From Chitinophaga sp. (lineage in GTDB: Bacteria > Bacteroidota > Bacteroidia > Chitinophagales > Chitinophagaceae), in the NCBI RefSeq assembly GCF_017745275.1, contig NZ_JAGHZS010000006.1, positions 248,001 through 312,000 on the forward strand: a stretch of 64,000 nucleotides of DNA, in the 5' to 3' direction. The notes beneath the pieces were generated by a model. The model did no database searches. It was given only the letters and a program-made list of their open reading frames with translations, and was not told the DNA's origin. This document shows positions 1 through 8,944 of this stretch, piece after piece. How positions within the stretch are numbered: the stretch's first letter is position 1; each line of letters starts with the position of its first letter. The translations under genes were made by a program, and so were the position numbers.

Positions 1-340
1 GTTTATTATACACCTGTATATCCAATTGCCTGACAATGACATTGGTAGTACTATAGGTGGCCGTCATTTTTACATGATAGATGCCCGGATTCTGAAAAGT
101 TTTAGAAGGGGTCAGATCGTTGGTAACATTGGCCCCCAGTCCGAAATCCCACTCAATTTTCTGATAGCCGGCGTCCAGTGTGGCCGTGAAGTTTACGAGA
201 AACGGAGGACAGGCCGCCAGTTTATCCGCTTTGATGGATACTGATTGTGCATGCGCAGTAAATGCGATTGCCAGTACAGGCAGCAGGCTGCAAAAAGTAT
301 ATCTGATGGCATTCCGCAATTTATAGTGTAGGCTTTTCAT
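1..340 (-). CDS. Secreted PKD-domain protein (N-terminal part; runs off the window)
   Basis: The reading frame opens at an ATG at 338-340 and stays open to the left edge, giving 113 residues of a longer protein. Residues 1-31 form a signal peptide with a basic start, a hydrophobic core and an A-H-A cleavage site. Residues about 35-100 look like a PKD domain: a CPPF start, a central WDFG motif (64-67) and a later NPGIYHV strand (84-90). In Bacteroidota such domains occur in large surface adhesins and gliding-motility (type IX secreted) proteins, but the C-terminal sorting domain is outside the window, so secretion route and role remain unknown. It is divergent from the methyltransferase gene at 470. 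Confidence 0.8.
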   Translation of the reverse strand, partial: MKSLHYKLRNAIRYTFCSLLPVLAIAFTAHAQSVSIKADKLAACPPFLVNFTATLDAGYQKIEWDFGLGANVTNDLTPSKTFQNPGIYHVKMTATYSTTNVIVRQLDIQVYNK

Positions 341-469
341 GGCAAAGGGTGGCGTTAAAGCCGTTTCATAGGTATATTCAAAGTATAAAAATAATAATAA
401 TGTTTGGAAAACGGATGGTTTTATGTATGTGGCTGAATGGCCGTAACTTAGCAAAAAAGAATTCACCAA

Positions 470-1054
470 ATGGATAGTCAGTACTGGAATAACAGGTATA
501 TAAATGGAGATACAGGCTGGGATATGGGAGAAGTATCACCGCCATTGAAGGCCTATATTGATCAGCTTTATGACCGGGATATTCGTATACTCATTCCCGG
601 TGGAGGCAATAGTTATGAGGCGGCATATCTCGCCGGGCAGGCATTCAGTGATGTAACGGTATTGGATATTGCGCCGGTGTTGGTGGAAAAATTGCAAAAA
701 ACGTTTGCCCGTACCCGTGTCAAAGTATTGGAAGAAGATTTTTTTGCACATACCGGTAGTTATGACCTGGTGTTGGAACAAACTTTCTTTTGTGCGTTAC
801 CACCCTCACGCAGAGCGGATTATGTGAAACATATGTATTCGCTGATTAAGTATGGTGGTCATCTGGCAGGTGTATTATTTGACCGTACTTTCCCAAAGGA
901 AGGGCCTCCGTTTGGAGGGGATGAAGCAGAATACCGGGAGTTATTTTCACCATATTTTGATATCAAAACTTTATACCCTTGTTATAATTCACATCCAGCC
1001 AGACAAGGAACTGAGTTGTTTATTAACTTTATGCCAAAACTGAGGAAATTATGA
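470..1054 (+). CDS. TPMT-like SAM-dependent methyltransferase
   Basis: A 194-residue class I methyltransferase of the thiopurine S-methyltransferase type. The N-terminal W-x3-RY and TGWD (15-18) motifs and the SAM-binding loop IPGGGNSYE (42-50) are typical of this family, as are the later LEQTFFCALPP and DRTFP segments. Bacterial members often detoxify small thiol, selenium or tellurium compounds, but the substrate cannot be read from the sequence. Its stop codon overlaps the start of the next gene by four bases (ATGA), so the two are probably translated together. Confidence 0.85.
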   Translation: MDSQYWNNRYINGDTGWDMGEVSPPLKAYIDQLYDRDIRILIPGGGNSYEAAYLAGQAFSDVTVLDIAPVLVEKLQKTFARTRVKVLEEDFFAHTGSYDLVLEQTFFCALPPSRRADYVKHMYSLIKYGGHLAGVLFDRTFPKEGPPFGGDEAEYRELFSPYFDIKTLYPCYNSHPARQGTELFINFMPKLRKL

Positions 1055-1743
1055 GGAAATACGTATTAACCGCCCTGGTGTTGCTGATAGGTAGCTCGTT
1101 GATGGCGCAGCAAAAGCAGAGCGAAGATGCAGCGGCGTTTGATAAAGATATACAACAGCCTGGCGTCCAGGTATTTGATGTACGTACTGCTGCTGAATTT
1201 AAAACCGGCTATCTGCCACGTGCTTTGCAGGCAGATTATACCAATAAAGAAGAGTTTAATCACCGCGTGCAATACCTGGATAAGCAAAAACCAGTGTACG
1301 TGTATTGTTTGAGCGGAGGTCGCAGTCATGCTGCGGCGGAGTGGATGCGAACCAATGGTTTTCAGCAGGTGGTAGAATTGCAGGGTGGTATTAATGCCTG
1401 GAAGCAGGCTGGCAAATCATTGGAAGGTGTCGCGGATAATGAGCCGCAGCTTTCCGTTGCTGACTATAATAAAGCGATCAATGCAAAGGGTTTGGTATTA
1501 ACAGATGTAGGTGCCAAATGGTGCCCGCCCTGCAAGCAGATGGAGCCGGTATTGGAACAGTTTTTCAGCAAACATCCGGCAGTAAAGAAAGTATTGGTAG
1601 ATGGCGGGAAGGACCAGAACGTTATGAAAGCGATTCAATCCAAAGGACTGCCTACGTTTATCTTTTATAAAGATGGAAAAGAAGTGGGACGCAAGGAAGG
1701 TGTGATGACGCTCACGGAGCTGGAGAAATTGTCGGGACTTTAG
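1051..1743 (+). CDS. Periplasmic rhodanese-thioredoxin fusion protein
   Basis: A 230-residue exported protein. Residues 1-19 are a signal peptide ending S-L-M-A before Q-Q. Residues about 25-130 form a rhodanese domain with the motif DVRTAAEF and an active-site loop CLSGGRS whose Cys is residue 86. Residues about 135-230 form a thioredoxin fold with the redox motif WCPPC (157-161). The pairing suggests handling of sulfane sulfur or disulfides in the periplasm. It overlaps the methyltransferase gene by four bases and ends just before a long inverted repeat. The domain calls are firm; the physiological substrate is unknown. Confidence 0.88.
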   Translation: MRKYVLTALVLLIGSSLMAQQKQSEDAAAFDKDIQQPGVQVFDVRTAAEFKTGYLPRALQADYTNKEEFNHRVQYLDKQKPVYVYCLSGGRSHAAAEWMRTNGFQQVVELQGGINAWKQAGKSLEGVADNEPQLSVADYNKAINAKGLVLTDVGAKWCPPCKQMEPVLEQFFSKHPAVKKVLVDGGKDQNVMKAIQSKGLPTFIFYKDGKEVGRKEGVMTLTELEKLSGL

Positions 1744-1754
1744 CAGCGCAAAAA

Positions 1755-1835
1755 GCAAAAAGCTATTAAAGCGGATGACCAGCATATAAGTAATTTAATT
1801 ACCAGTGCTGGTCATCCGCTTTAATAGCTTTTTGC
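1755..1835. repeat. Perfect 30-bp inverted repeat with heptad tail, between convergent genes
   Basis: Arms at 1755-1784 and 1806-1835 are exact reverse complements, with a 21-base AT-rich loop. The right arm continues as heptads (TGCTTTA, TGCTTTT, TGCTTTA) to about 1856. It lies between the rhodanese fusion and the M32 carboxypeptidase, which converge on it, so it can act as a two-way terminator. Its core, AAAAAGCTATT followed two bases later by AGCGGATGA, is shared with the repeat at 27800-27922. Confidence 0.9.
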
Positions 1836-1850
1836 TTTATGCTTTTTGCT

Positions 1851-3365
1851 TTATGCTAAATTATAGATGCCACTGTATTTCTGTTGCGCATATGCCAGGA
1901 AATCACCGAATACCAGTTCTTTCCCGGTTACCTTTTTACATAATTCGTTGGAAGTATAAAACCTGCCGAAAGGATGGATGTTAGTCCGCAACCAATCCAA
2001 CAGGGGCTGATAGTTACCGGCAACTATTTCGTTATCTAATCCCGGCACCTGTTTTTGTGCGGCAGTAAAGAACTGTGCGGCATAGAAGCTGCCAAGGGAA
2101 TAAGTAGGGAAGTAGCCGAAGCTGCCGTGCGACCAGTGAATATCCTGTAATACGCCCTGTACATCATCGGGTACGGTTACGTGCAGGTATTGACGGTAGT
2201 ATTCATTCCAGGTATGTTTCAGGTCTTTTACATCAATACTTCCGTCGATCAGTCCTTTTTCAATTTCGTAACGGATCATGATATGAAAGTGGTAAGTGAG
2301 TTCATCTGCCTCGGTGCGGATGAGCGAAGGCTGCACTTTATTGATAGCTTTATAGAAATCCGTTAATGACACGCTGGCCAGGTTTTCCGGGAAAAGTTGT
2401 TGCAGGCGGGGATAATGGTGTTGCCAGAAGTGGAGGCTACGGCCAACATTATTTTCCCATAGGCGCGACTGTGACTCGTGTATACCCAGGCTGGTAGCTT
2501 CTCCGCAGGGAAGGCCGTATTGGTCGGTGGGCAGGCCTTGTTCATACAGGGCATGTCCGCCTTCGTGGATACAGCTCCAGGTCATATTGCCAAAATCATT
2601 TTCATCGATGCGGGTGGTTACCCGTACATCCTGTGGGCTGAAGCTGGTAGTAAAAGGGTGTTCTGAGATATCCTGGCGGCCGGCCTGCATATCGTAGCCC
2701 ATATTTTTCAACAGGTCAATACCGAATTGCCACTGTGTGTCGCGGTTATAGTGGAGATGCAGGAAATCTTTGTTTACGGCAGGTTGTTGTTCTATTTTGC
2801 TCAGCAGTGGCGACAGCGCTGTTTTTACTTCATTGAAAATGGTATCCAGCATGTGGGTGGTGGCGCCTTTTTCATATTCGTTGAGCAGGGCGTTGTAGGG
2901 GTGCCCTTCGTAGCCAAGGATATCGGTTTCCTGTTTTTTCAGGGCGATCATTTTGGCGAGGGCAGGTGCAAAGAGGCTATAGTCGTTGGCTTTGCGTGCT
3001 TTTATCCAGGCATGATAGCTTTCGTTGGTAACGGTGGACATTTCCGCTACGAAGGCGGCCGGGTATTTTTTATTTTTTTCAAAGTCTTCCGTAGAGAGCA
3101 GGATATTTTTTTGTGCTACCACATCCACGCTGGTATTGCCTTTGAGTGCCTGGAGTACAGCATCGAGTTCCGGGGCGGTGAATAGTTCGTGGGCGATAGT
3201 GCTGAGGGTAGTAATTTGTTGACCGCGGAATGCAGCGCCTTTTTCAGGAAGGTAGGTTTCCTGGTCCCAGCCTAATACGGCCAGGGCGTTTCTCACGTCT
3301 GCAATTTTTTGCATTTTTATTTTGTAATCCGCATATTGTTCTGCTGTAGATTTGCTTCCGGGCAT
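1851..3365 (-). CDS. Carboxypeptidase Taq (M32) metallopeptidase
   Basis: A 504-residue cytoplasmic protein of the usual length for the M32 family. The zinc motif HEGGH lies at about 267-271, followed by ALYEQGLP and the SLGIHESQSRLWEN segment that carries the third ligand in this family. It should remove residues from the C terminus of peptides with broad specificity. No signal peptide is seen. A TAAATTTG box 17 bases upstream of the start fits a Bacteroidota -7 element. The gene is divergent from the Nif3 gene. Confidence 0.93.
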   Translation of the reverse strand: MPGSKSTAEQYADYKIKMQKIADVRNALAVLGWDQETYLPEKGAAFRGQQITTLSTIAHELFTAPELDAVLQALKGNTSVDVVAQKNILLSTEDFEKNKKYPAAFVAEMSTVTNESYHAWIKARKANDYSLFAPALAKMIALKKQETDILGYEGHPYNALLNEYEKGATTHMLDTIFNEVKTALSPLLSKIEQQPAVNKDFLHLHYNRDTQWQFGIDLLKNMGYDMQAGRQDISEHPFTTSFSPQDVRVTTRIDENDFGNMTWSCIHEGGHALYEQGLPTDQYGLPCGEATSLGIHESQSRLWENNVGRSLHFWQHHYPRLQQLFPENLASVSLTDFYKAINKVQPSLIRTEADELTYHFHIMIRYEIEKGLIDGSIDVKDLKHTWNEYYRQYLHVTVPDDVQGVLQDIHWSHGSFGYFPTYSLGSFYAAQFFTAAQKQVPGLDNEIVAGNYQPLLDWLRTNIHPFGRFYTSNELCKKVTGKELVFGDFLAYAQQKYSGIYNLA

Positions 3366-3381
3366 AAAACTTATTTTTTTG

Positions 3382-3389
3382 CAAATTTA
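3382..3389 (-). promoter_or_regulatory. -7 promoter box for the M32 carboxypeptidase
   Basis: Read on the minus strand this is TAAATTTG, an exact match to the Bacteroidota -7 consensus TAnnTTTG, ending 16 bases before the start codon. I see no clear -33 TTTG at the usual distance. Confidence 0.45.
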
Positions 3390-3425
3390 GTTGATGCCGG
3401 GAATGAACCATTAATTTTTGCAGAT

Positions 3426-4520
3426 ATGAAAATAAAAGAGATCATACAGGTAATAGAGCAGTTTGCTCCTTTGCAGTACCAGGAGAGCTATGATAATGCG
3501 GGGCTTATTTTTGGGCGGGCCGATTGGGAGGTGACCAATGTGTTGCTGACCCTGGATGCTACGGAGGAGGTGATAGACGAGGCTATTGCATTGGGGTGTA
3601 ACCTGGTGGTAGCGCATCACCCGATTGTTTTCGGGGGGCTGAAGAAGATTAATGGGAAAAATTATGTAGAGCGGGTGGCTATTAAAGCGATCAAGCATGA
3701 CATCGCGGTATATGCGGCACATACTAACCTGGACAATGTGCGGAATGGGGTATGTGCACAGATGGCGGCTAAATTAGGGTTGGAGGAATGCCGGGTGTTA
3801 TCGCCTAAGAGTGGATTATTGAAGAAGTTATACACATTTGTGCCTGCGGCAGATGTGGAAGCTGTGAGGGCAGCGTTGTTTGATGCCGGTGCCGGGCATA
3901 TTGGTAATTATAGTGAATGCAGCTTTAACGGGGTGGGCCAGGGGACCTTTAAGGGGGCGGAGGGTACCAATCCTTATGTGGGTACGCCGGGAAAAAGACA
4001 TTTTGAGGCAGAAATAAAGTTGGAAGTAATTTTTCCGGTATATTTGGAAGGTAAAATTTTGCAGGCATTGCGGGGCAGCCACCCTTACGAGGAGGTGGCC
4101 TATGATGTGATCAGCCTGGATAATGCTTACCAGGAGGTAGGTTCAGGGTTAGTGGGTGTTTTGCCGGAGGCAATGGAAGAGATGCACTTTTTACAGCATG
4201 TGAAGCAGCAATTTGAAGCTGGTTGTGTGAGATATACCGCTTTACGGGGAAAGCCTGTTAAAAAGGTGGCGTTATGTGGAGGGGCGGGTAGTTTCCTGTT
4301 AAAGCAGGCGATATCGGCCGGGGCTGATGCCTATATTTCGGCGGATTTCAAATACCATGAATTTTTTGATGCTGATAATCAATTAATTATAGCAGATATT
4401 GGACATTTTGAGAGCGAGCAGTTTACAGTAGAATTATTTTATCATATATTGACTGAAAAATTCCGTAATTTTGCGCCTCTTAAATCTACGATTAAAACAA
4501 ACCCGGTAAATTATTTATAA
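3426..4520 (+). CDS. Nif3-like dinuclear metal centre protein (DUF34)
   Basis: I place the start at ATG 3426 (MKIKEI...) because the in-frame extension to 3309 overlaps the divergent peptidase gene and has no homology features; this gives 364 residues. The N-terminal half has the family metal-site motifs (SYDNAGLIFG, AHHPIVFGGLKKI, AHTNLDN). The middle holds the inserted PII/CutA-like subdomain ending GSHPYEEVAYD, and the C-terminal half has CGGAGSFL and ADIGHFESE. Family members form hexameric rings with two metal ions per subunit; the biochemical role is unsettled and a GTP cyclohydrolase-like activity has been proposed. It is three bases from the zinc-ribbon gene. Confidence 0.92.
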   Translation: MKIKEIIQVIEQFAPLQYQESYDNAGLIFGRADWEVTNVLLTLDATEEVIDEAIALGCNLVVAHHPIVFGGLKKINGKNYVERVAIKAIKHDIAVYAAHTNLDNVRNGVCAQMAAKLGLEECRVLSPKSGLLKKLYTFVPAADVEAVRAALFDAGAGHIGNYSECSFNGVGQGTFKGAEGTNPYVGTPGKRHFEAEIKLEVIFPVYLEGKILQALRGSHPYEEVAYDVISLDNAYQEVGSGLVGVLPEAMEEMHFLQHVKQQFEAGCVRYTALRGKPVKKVALCGGAGSFLLKQAISAGADAYISADFKYHEFFDADNQLIIADIGHFESEQFTVELFYHILTEKFRNFAPLKSTIKTNPVNYL

Positions 4521-4523
4521 TAC

Positions 4524-5276
4524 ATGGCAACCGTAAAAGAATACTCCGTTGAAGAAAAATTAGCGTCTGTACTCAGATTGCAAAAGATTGATTCCAAGCT
4601 GGATGGTATCCAGGTGCTGAAAGGGGAGTTGCCGATGGAGGTAAAAGACCTGGAAGACGAGATCGAAGGATTGAACACCCGCCAGTCTCACATTGAAAAT
4701 GAGATGAAAGGTATACAGGACTTCGTTGCCAGCAAGAAGAACGCCATTAAAGAGGCGGAAGCGCTGATCAAGAAGTACGAGAAGCAGCAGGACAATGTGA
4801 AGAACAACCGTGAGTTTGAAGCCATCACCAAAGAAATGGAGATGCAGGCGCTGGAAATCAAGCTGGCTGAAAAGCATATCAAGGATGCAAACGAAGAGAT
4901 TAAAGAGAAGAGCCGTGTCCTCGAAGTAGCTAAGAAAGCAGTAGCGGATAAAGAAGCGAACCTGAAGCACAAGAAAGGCGAACTGGAAAAGATTATTGCT
5001 GAAACAGATAAAGAAGAGAAAGCTTTCCGTAAAGAAAGTGAAGAAGCGAAGGTGAAGGTAGATCCACGTTTACTGCAGGCTTACGAAAAAATCCGTAAGA
5101 ACTACCGTAACGGTCTGGCTGTAGTAACTGTTGAGCGTGATTCCTGTGGTGGCTGCTTCAATGCTATTCCTCCTCAACGCCAGGCGGAGATCCGTCAGCA
5201 CAAAAAGATTATTGTTTGTGAGCACTGTGGCCGTATCCTGGTAGACAACGACCTGGAAGCTACTGTGACTATCTAA
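4524..5276 (+). CDS. Coiled-coil protein with C4 zinc ribbon (DUF164 family)
   Basis: A 250-residue protein with a long charged coiled coil over residues about 25-180 and a C-terminal C4 zinc ribbon using Cys208, Cys211, Cys232 and Cys235. The arrangement matches the DUF164/zf-RING_7 family, whose studied members in Helicobacter and Chlamydia act as chaperones or nucleic-acid-binding proteins. In Bacteroidota it usually follows the Nif3 gene, as here (three-base gap), which suggests one operon. A strong terminator follows at 5301. Confidence 0.9.
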   Translation: MATVKEYSVEEKLASVLRLQKIDSKLDGIQVLKGELPMEVKDLEDEIEGLNTRQSHIENEMKGIQDFVASKKNAIKEAEALIKKYEKQQDNVKNNREFEAITKEMEMQALEIKLAEKHIKDANEEIKEKSRVLEVAKKAVADKEANLKHKKGELEKIIAETDKEEKAFRKESEEAKVKVDPRLLQAYEKIRKNYRNGLAVVTVERDSCGGCFNAIPPQRQAEIRQHKKIIVCEHCGRILVDNDLEATVTI

Positions 5277-5300
5277 TCAAACATTACTTATTTAATAAAA

Positions 5301-5326
5301 AAGGGCATCTGCGGATGCCCTTTTTT
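5301..5326 (+). terminator. Rho-independent terminator after the zinc-ribbon gene
   Basis: A perfect 9-bp stem (5301-5309 with 5314-5322), a TGCG loop and a run of six T bases. It ends the Nif3/zinc-ribbon operon. Confidence 0.92.
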
Positions 5327-5368
5327 CGTGTAGGCATAGCCGTAAAAAAATATACTAATTTATTTAGT

Positions 5369-5395
5369 TTTGTTTTACTAATTATATTAGCTTTG
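5369..5395 (+). promoter_or_regulatory. Candidate promoter upstream of the TPR gene
   Basis: TTTG at 5369-5372 and TAGCTTTG at 5388-5395 fit the Bacteroidota -33/-7 pattern, although the 15-base spacer is shorter than usual. It would give a leader of about 155 bases before the start at 5556. Confidence 0.35.
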
Positions 5396-5496
5396 TGTCC
5401 GGTGCCGTTGCGCAGGTACCTTGCGTAGTAGTTCTTTTATTTTATGGCAGGGAATTGGATGGGGCAATGCAACTTTTAAAAAATGTGAATTGTTTA

Positions 5497-5531
5497 TTTG
5501 GGATTTGGAAGATGATATGTGAGATTTGGCT
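5497..5531 (+). repeat. Degenerate heptad array
   Basis: The words TTTGGGA, TTTGGAA, GATGATA, TGTGAGA and TTTGGCT follow each other in a 7-base register in the leader of the TPR gene. The match is loose; I list it because similar heptad arrays recur in other gaps of this window. Confidence 0.3.
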
Positions 5532-5555
5532 TTAATTTCTGGAATTTTTCCCCGT

Positions 5556-7043
5556 ATGCGTAGTATTTTTTTGTTGTTGCTTTTATTAGGTGCAGGGTTG
5601 AATGTGAGTGCCAGGCAGAAAGTATTTGATTTTAATACCCGGTGTGAACAGGCGTATGATGCTATTATGCAGTTGCGCATTAATACAGGCCGGGCTTTGC
5701 TGGAAACAGAAAAGAAAGAGCATCCGGATAACCTGGCGCCTTATTTCCTGGACAACTATGCAGATTTTTTTCCGCTCTTCTTCAATGAAGATGCGGCAGA
5801 ATATTCGAAGAAAAGGAGTTTACGTTCTTTCCGGCTGAATAAAATGGAAGAGGGATCACCGGATTCTCCTTACTACCTGTACACACAGGCAGCCATTAAG
5901 TTCCAGTGGGCACTGATCAAGATAAAGTTTGATGAGAAATGGGATGCCACCTGGGAAATACGGAAAGCCTATATGATGCTGAAAGAAAATCAGCAACGCT
6001 TTCCCGGCTTTGTACCCAATAATCTTTTACTGGGAGCGATGCAAACCGTATTTGGAACCATTCCGGAAGGTTATAAATGGATTACCAATATCCTTGGACT
6101 GAAAGGAAGCATTAAGGATGGGATGGCCAATGTGAACAAGTTCATTGATAGCAATGCACCCGAAGCAAAAATGTTCAGGGAGGAATCTTACTACTACTAT
6201 TGCTATCTGACACTTTTTATTGTGAACAAACCGGAAGACACCTGGGAGTTTTTGCAACGGAAACAACTGGATACCAAAAATAACTACCTGTTTGCACTGA
6301 TGGTGGCTAACCTGTCACTGAATAACCAGAAGGCTGCGGTTGGACTGAAAGTGTTGCAGGAGCGGAACGATACCGCGGAATACGCTGACATACAATATTA
6401 CAATTATGTAATGGGGTTGTTGAAGCTAACCAGGCTGGATCCCGATGCACATATTTACCTGGAGCGGTTTGTGAATAATTTCAAGGGGAAGTTTTATGTG
6501 AAAGAGTGCTTACAGCGACTGAGCTGGTATTATTATCTTGAAGGAAACCAGGCGGCGGCAGATAAATACCGGGCCATGATTTTTACGAAAGGCGGACTGG
6601 AAACGGATGCTGACAAACAAGCCCTGAAAGAAGCGAAGAGTGGTAAGTGGCCGAATGCTTTTTTATTGCGGGTACGGCTGCTGAGTGATGGCGGATATTT
6701 CCCTAAAGCATTGAGCATGTTGCTGACCAAACATGCTGCCGACTTCCCGGCCATGGAAGATAAACTGGAATATGCTTATCGGTTGGGACGTATTTACGAT
6801 GAAAGCGGACAAGATGACCAGGCCATTGCCATGTATGATGTAACCATTAAAGTAGGCAGCACCCGGCCGGAATATTATGCCGCCAGGGCTTCTCTTCAAA
6901 TGGGTTACATTTATGAAAAGAGAAACGACAAAGCAAAAGCACTGGAATGTTATCAACGTTGTTTGAGCATGAAAGGGCATGACTATAAGAATTCCCTTGA
7001 CCAGCGTGCCAAAGCAGGCATTCAGCGGGTAAATGGAACCTGA
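5556..7043 (+). CDS. Exported TPR-containing protein of unknown function
   Basis: The best start is ATG 5556, which places a signal peptide (MRSIFLLLLLLGAG..., cleavage near VSA-RQ) at the N terminus; an in-frame TTG 30 bases earlier would bury it. The mature part, to residue 495, is helical and ends in tetratricopeptide-like units (for example the segments around ALSMLLTKH, YRLGRIYDESGQ and YEKRNDKAKALECYQ). No catalytic motif is seen. It probably scaffolds periplasmic protein contacts. It is followed 32 bases later by recN and may share its transcript. Confidence 0.75.
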   Translation: MRSIFLLLLLLGAGLNVSARQKVFDFNTRCEQAYDAIMQLRINTGRALLETEKKEHPDNLAPYFLDNYADFFPLFFNEDAAEYSKKRSLRSFRLNKMEEGSPDSPYYLYTQAAIKFQWALIKIKFDEKWDATWEIRKAYMMLKENQQRFPGFVPNNLLLGAMQTVFGTIPEGYKWITNILGLKGSIKDGMANVNKFIDSNAPEAKMFREESYYYYCYLTLFIVNKPEDTWEFLQRKQLDTKNNYLFALMVANLSLNNQKAAVGLKVLQERNDTAEYADIQYYNYVMGLLKLTRLDPDAHIYLERFVNNFKGKFYVKECLQRLSWYYYLEGNQAAADKYRAMIFTKGGLETDADKQALKEAKSGKWPNAFLLRVRLLSDGGYFPKALSMLLTKHAADFPAMEDKLEYAYRLGRIYDESGQDDQAIAMYDVTIKVGSTRPEYYAARASLQMGYIYEKRNDKAKALECYQRCLSMKGHDYKNSLDQRAKAGIQRVNGT

Positions 7044-7075
7044 GCTTTCAACATCATAAAGGAATTTCCTTACTT

Positions 7076-8728
7076 ATGTTACAGCGATTAACCATCAAGA
7101 ATTACGCAATTATCGATCACCTGGAAGTAGACTTCTCAGGGAACCTGAATGTGATCACCGGGGAAACCGGTGCAGGTAAATCCATATTACTAGGCGCATT
7201 ATCCCTCATCCTGGGGGAAAGGGCTGACCCGGGCGTATTGTTCGATAAAACAGGTAAGTGCATTATTGAGGGACTTTTTAAAGTAAAGAAATCCCAGGTG
7301 GCTGCCTTTTTTCAGCAGCATGAACTGGACCTGGAAGACCAGTTAATTATCCGGAGAGAAGTAAGTGCCACCGGTAAATCGAGGGCCTTTGTAAATGATA
7401 CACCGGTGAACATCTCCCAGTTGACCGAATTAAGCGGTTACCTGGTAGACCTGCATCAGCAGTTTGATACCCTGGCACTGGGCAACGCCGACTTTCAGCG
7501 GGAAGTGATTGATGCTTTGGTGAATAAGCCTGCCATTATGCAACAATATCACCAGGTATTTGTGCAGTATGTACAGGTGCAGAAAAAATATAAACAACTA
7601 TTCGATAGCCGCGATAGCGCCAATAAAGAATTGGACTACAACCGTTTCCTGCTGGATGAGCTATCAGACGCGGGTTTTAGCCCCAACGAAATAGAAGACC
7701 TGGATACAGAGCTGCAAACGCTGAGTCATGCAGAAGAAATCAAGAACACGCTTAACCGGGTTTATTTTCAGTTGAAAGAAGATGAGCAGCCTGTTTTGCA
7801 ACAATTGAAACAAATACAGTCTTCTCTGCAGGGATTAGCCGCCTTCCATAAAGAAATGCCGGTAGTAGCACAAAGAATGTTGTCTGCCTACCTGGAACTG
7901 CAAGACATCGCCGGAGAAGTAGAAAGCATCAATGACCAGGTGCAATATGACGGACAGCGTATCGAGGTGGTGAACGACCGGATGGCGCTGGGTTACCGCC
8001 TGTTTAAAAAGCATGGTGTACAAACTACCGATGAATTGCTGGCTATTAAGGATGCACTGGCAGTGAAAGTAGAAAGTGTGCTGAACCTGGATGAGCAACT
8101 GGCCGACCTGGAGCAGGAACAGGCCCGTTTGAAAGAGCATTTGCTGCAAATGGCTGCGGAAATCAGCACTCAACGCCAGGAACAATCCGCTCCGTTTGAA
8201 AAACATGTGAATACATTACTGGCACAGGTAGGTATGCCTAATGCCCGTTTGAAAGTGGATATTGTAGCCGGAGAGTTGAACCCATACGGACAAGACACCA
8301 TAGAGTTTTTATTTGATGCCAATAAGAGCAATCAATTTGCACCGGTAGGAAAAGTAGCTTCCGGTGGTGAGCTGAGTCGTCTCATGCTTTGTATTAAGTC
8401 CCTGGTAGCTCAGTCTGTGGCATTACCCACCTTGATTTTCGATGAAATTGATACTGGTATTTCCGGAGAAGCCGCCCGTCAGGTAGGTGTTATCCTGAAA
8501 GGCCTGGCCAAATCTCACCAGATCATCTGTATCACGCATCAGCCGCAGATAGCGGGTAAAGCAGATGCACACTACTTTGTATATAAAGACGCCAAAGCGG
8601 ATAAAGTGACCACCAGCGTACGATTGCTGTCGGAAGAAGAGCGGGTGAATAAGATTGCCCAGATGCTGAGTGGGGAAAAGCCTACCGCCGCTGCCCTGGA
8701 GAATGCCCGGGAAATGGTGAGCCATTAG
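7076..8728 (+). CDS. recN: DNA repair protein RecN
   Basis: A 550-residue SMC-like ATPase of standard length. The N-terminal head carries the Walker A motif GETGAGKS (29-36). A long coiled-coil region occupies about 150-380. The C-terminal head carries the signature ASGGELSRLML and the Walker B motif LIFDEIDTGISG. RecN gathers broken DNA ends during double-strand break repair. It sits between a TPR gene and fabI and has no other repair gene directly next to it. Confidence 0.96.
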   Translation: MLQRLTIKNYAIIDHLEVDFSGNLNVITGETGAGKSILLGALSLILGERADPGVLFDKTGKCIIEGLFKVKKSQVAAFFQQHELDLEDQLIIRREVSATGKSRAFVNDTPVNISQLTELSGYLVDLHQQFDTLALGNADFQREVIDALVNKPAIMQQYHQVFVQYVQVQKKYKQLFDSRDSANKELDYNRFLLDELSDAGFSPNEIEDLDTELQTLSHAEEIKNTLNRVYFQLKEDEQPVLQQLKQIQSSLQGLAAFHKEMPVVAQRMLSAYLELQDIAGEVESINDQVQYDGQRIEVVNDRMALGYRLFKKHGVQTTDELLAIKDALAVKVESVLNLDEQLADLEQEQARLKEHLLQMAAEISTQRQEQSAPFEKHVNTLLAQVGMPNARLKVDIVAGELNPYGQDTIEFLFDANKSNQFAPVGKVASGGELSRLMLCIKSLVAQSVALPTLIFDEIDTGISGEAARQVGVILKGLAKSHQIICITHQPQIAGKADAHYFVYKDAKADKVTTSVRLLSEEERVNKIAQMLSGEKPTAAALENAREMVSH

Positions 8729-8868
8729 CTTACATGGCTTACACTGCTAGGTGCTGACAAGTATGGCGGAAACCATCCATTTAGCCATTGGCTGTGGCTT
8801 TTAGCGCACGACCGTGGATGTTAACAAGTACCGGAAATATGCCCGGTTGGCTAAAAGCGAAGGACTAC

Positions 8869-8882
8869 CTGCTAAAAGCTAA
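8869..8882 (+). repeat. Short heptad repeat in the recN-fabI gap
   Basis: CTGCTAA is followed directly by AAGCTAA, and a related GGCTAAAAGC lies about 20 bases upstream. These words are the same as those at 35225 and 45701. The rest of the gap 8729-8944 shows no gene. Confidence 0.45.
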
Positions 8883-8916
8883 ACAGGTAACAACTTTTTT
8901 TTTCAACTATAACTGC

Positions 8917-8924
8917 TATTTTTG
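8917..8924 (+). promoter_or_regulatory. -7 promoter box for fabI
   Basis: TATTTTTG matches TAnnTTTG exactly and ends 20 bases before the fabI start. The expected -33 position holds only a T-rich run. Confidence 0.5.
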
Positions 8925-8944
8925 CCGAAATTAATTTTGACCAA

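Noticed and set aside
1755..1835. Insertion sequence or MITE ends
   Set aside because: I see no transposase gene, and no flanking target duplication could be made out; a mobile origin cannot be ruled out but is not supported.
3309..3425. Extended start for the Nif3 protein
   Set aside because: The extra 39 codons overlap the divergent peptidase gene and its promoter, and the family begins at MKIKEI.
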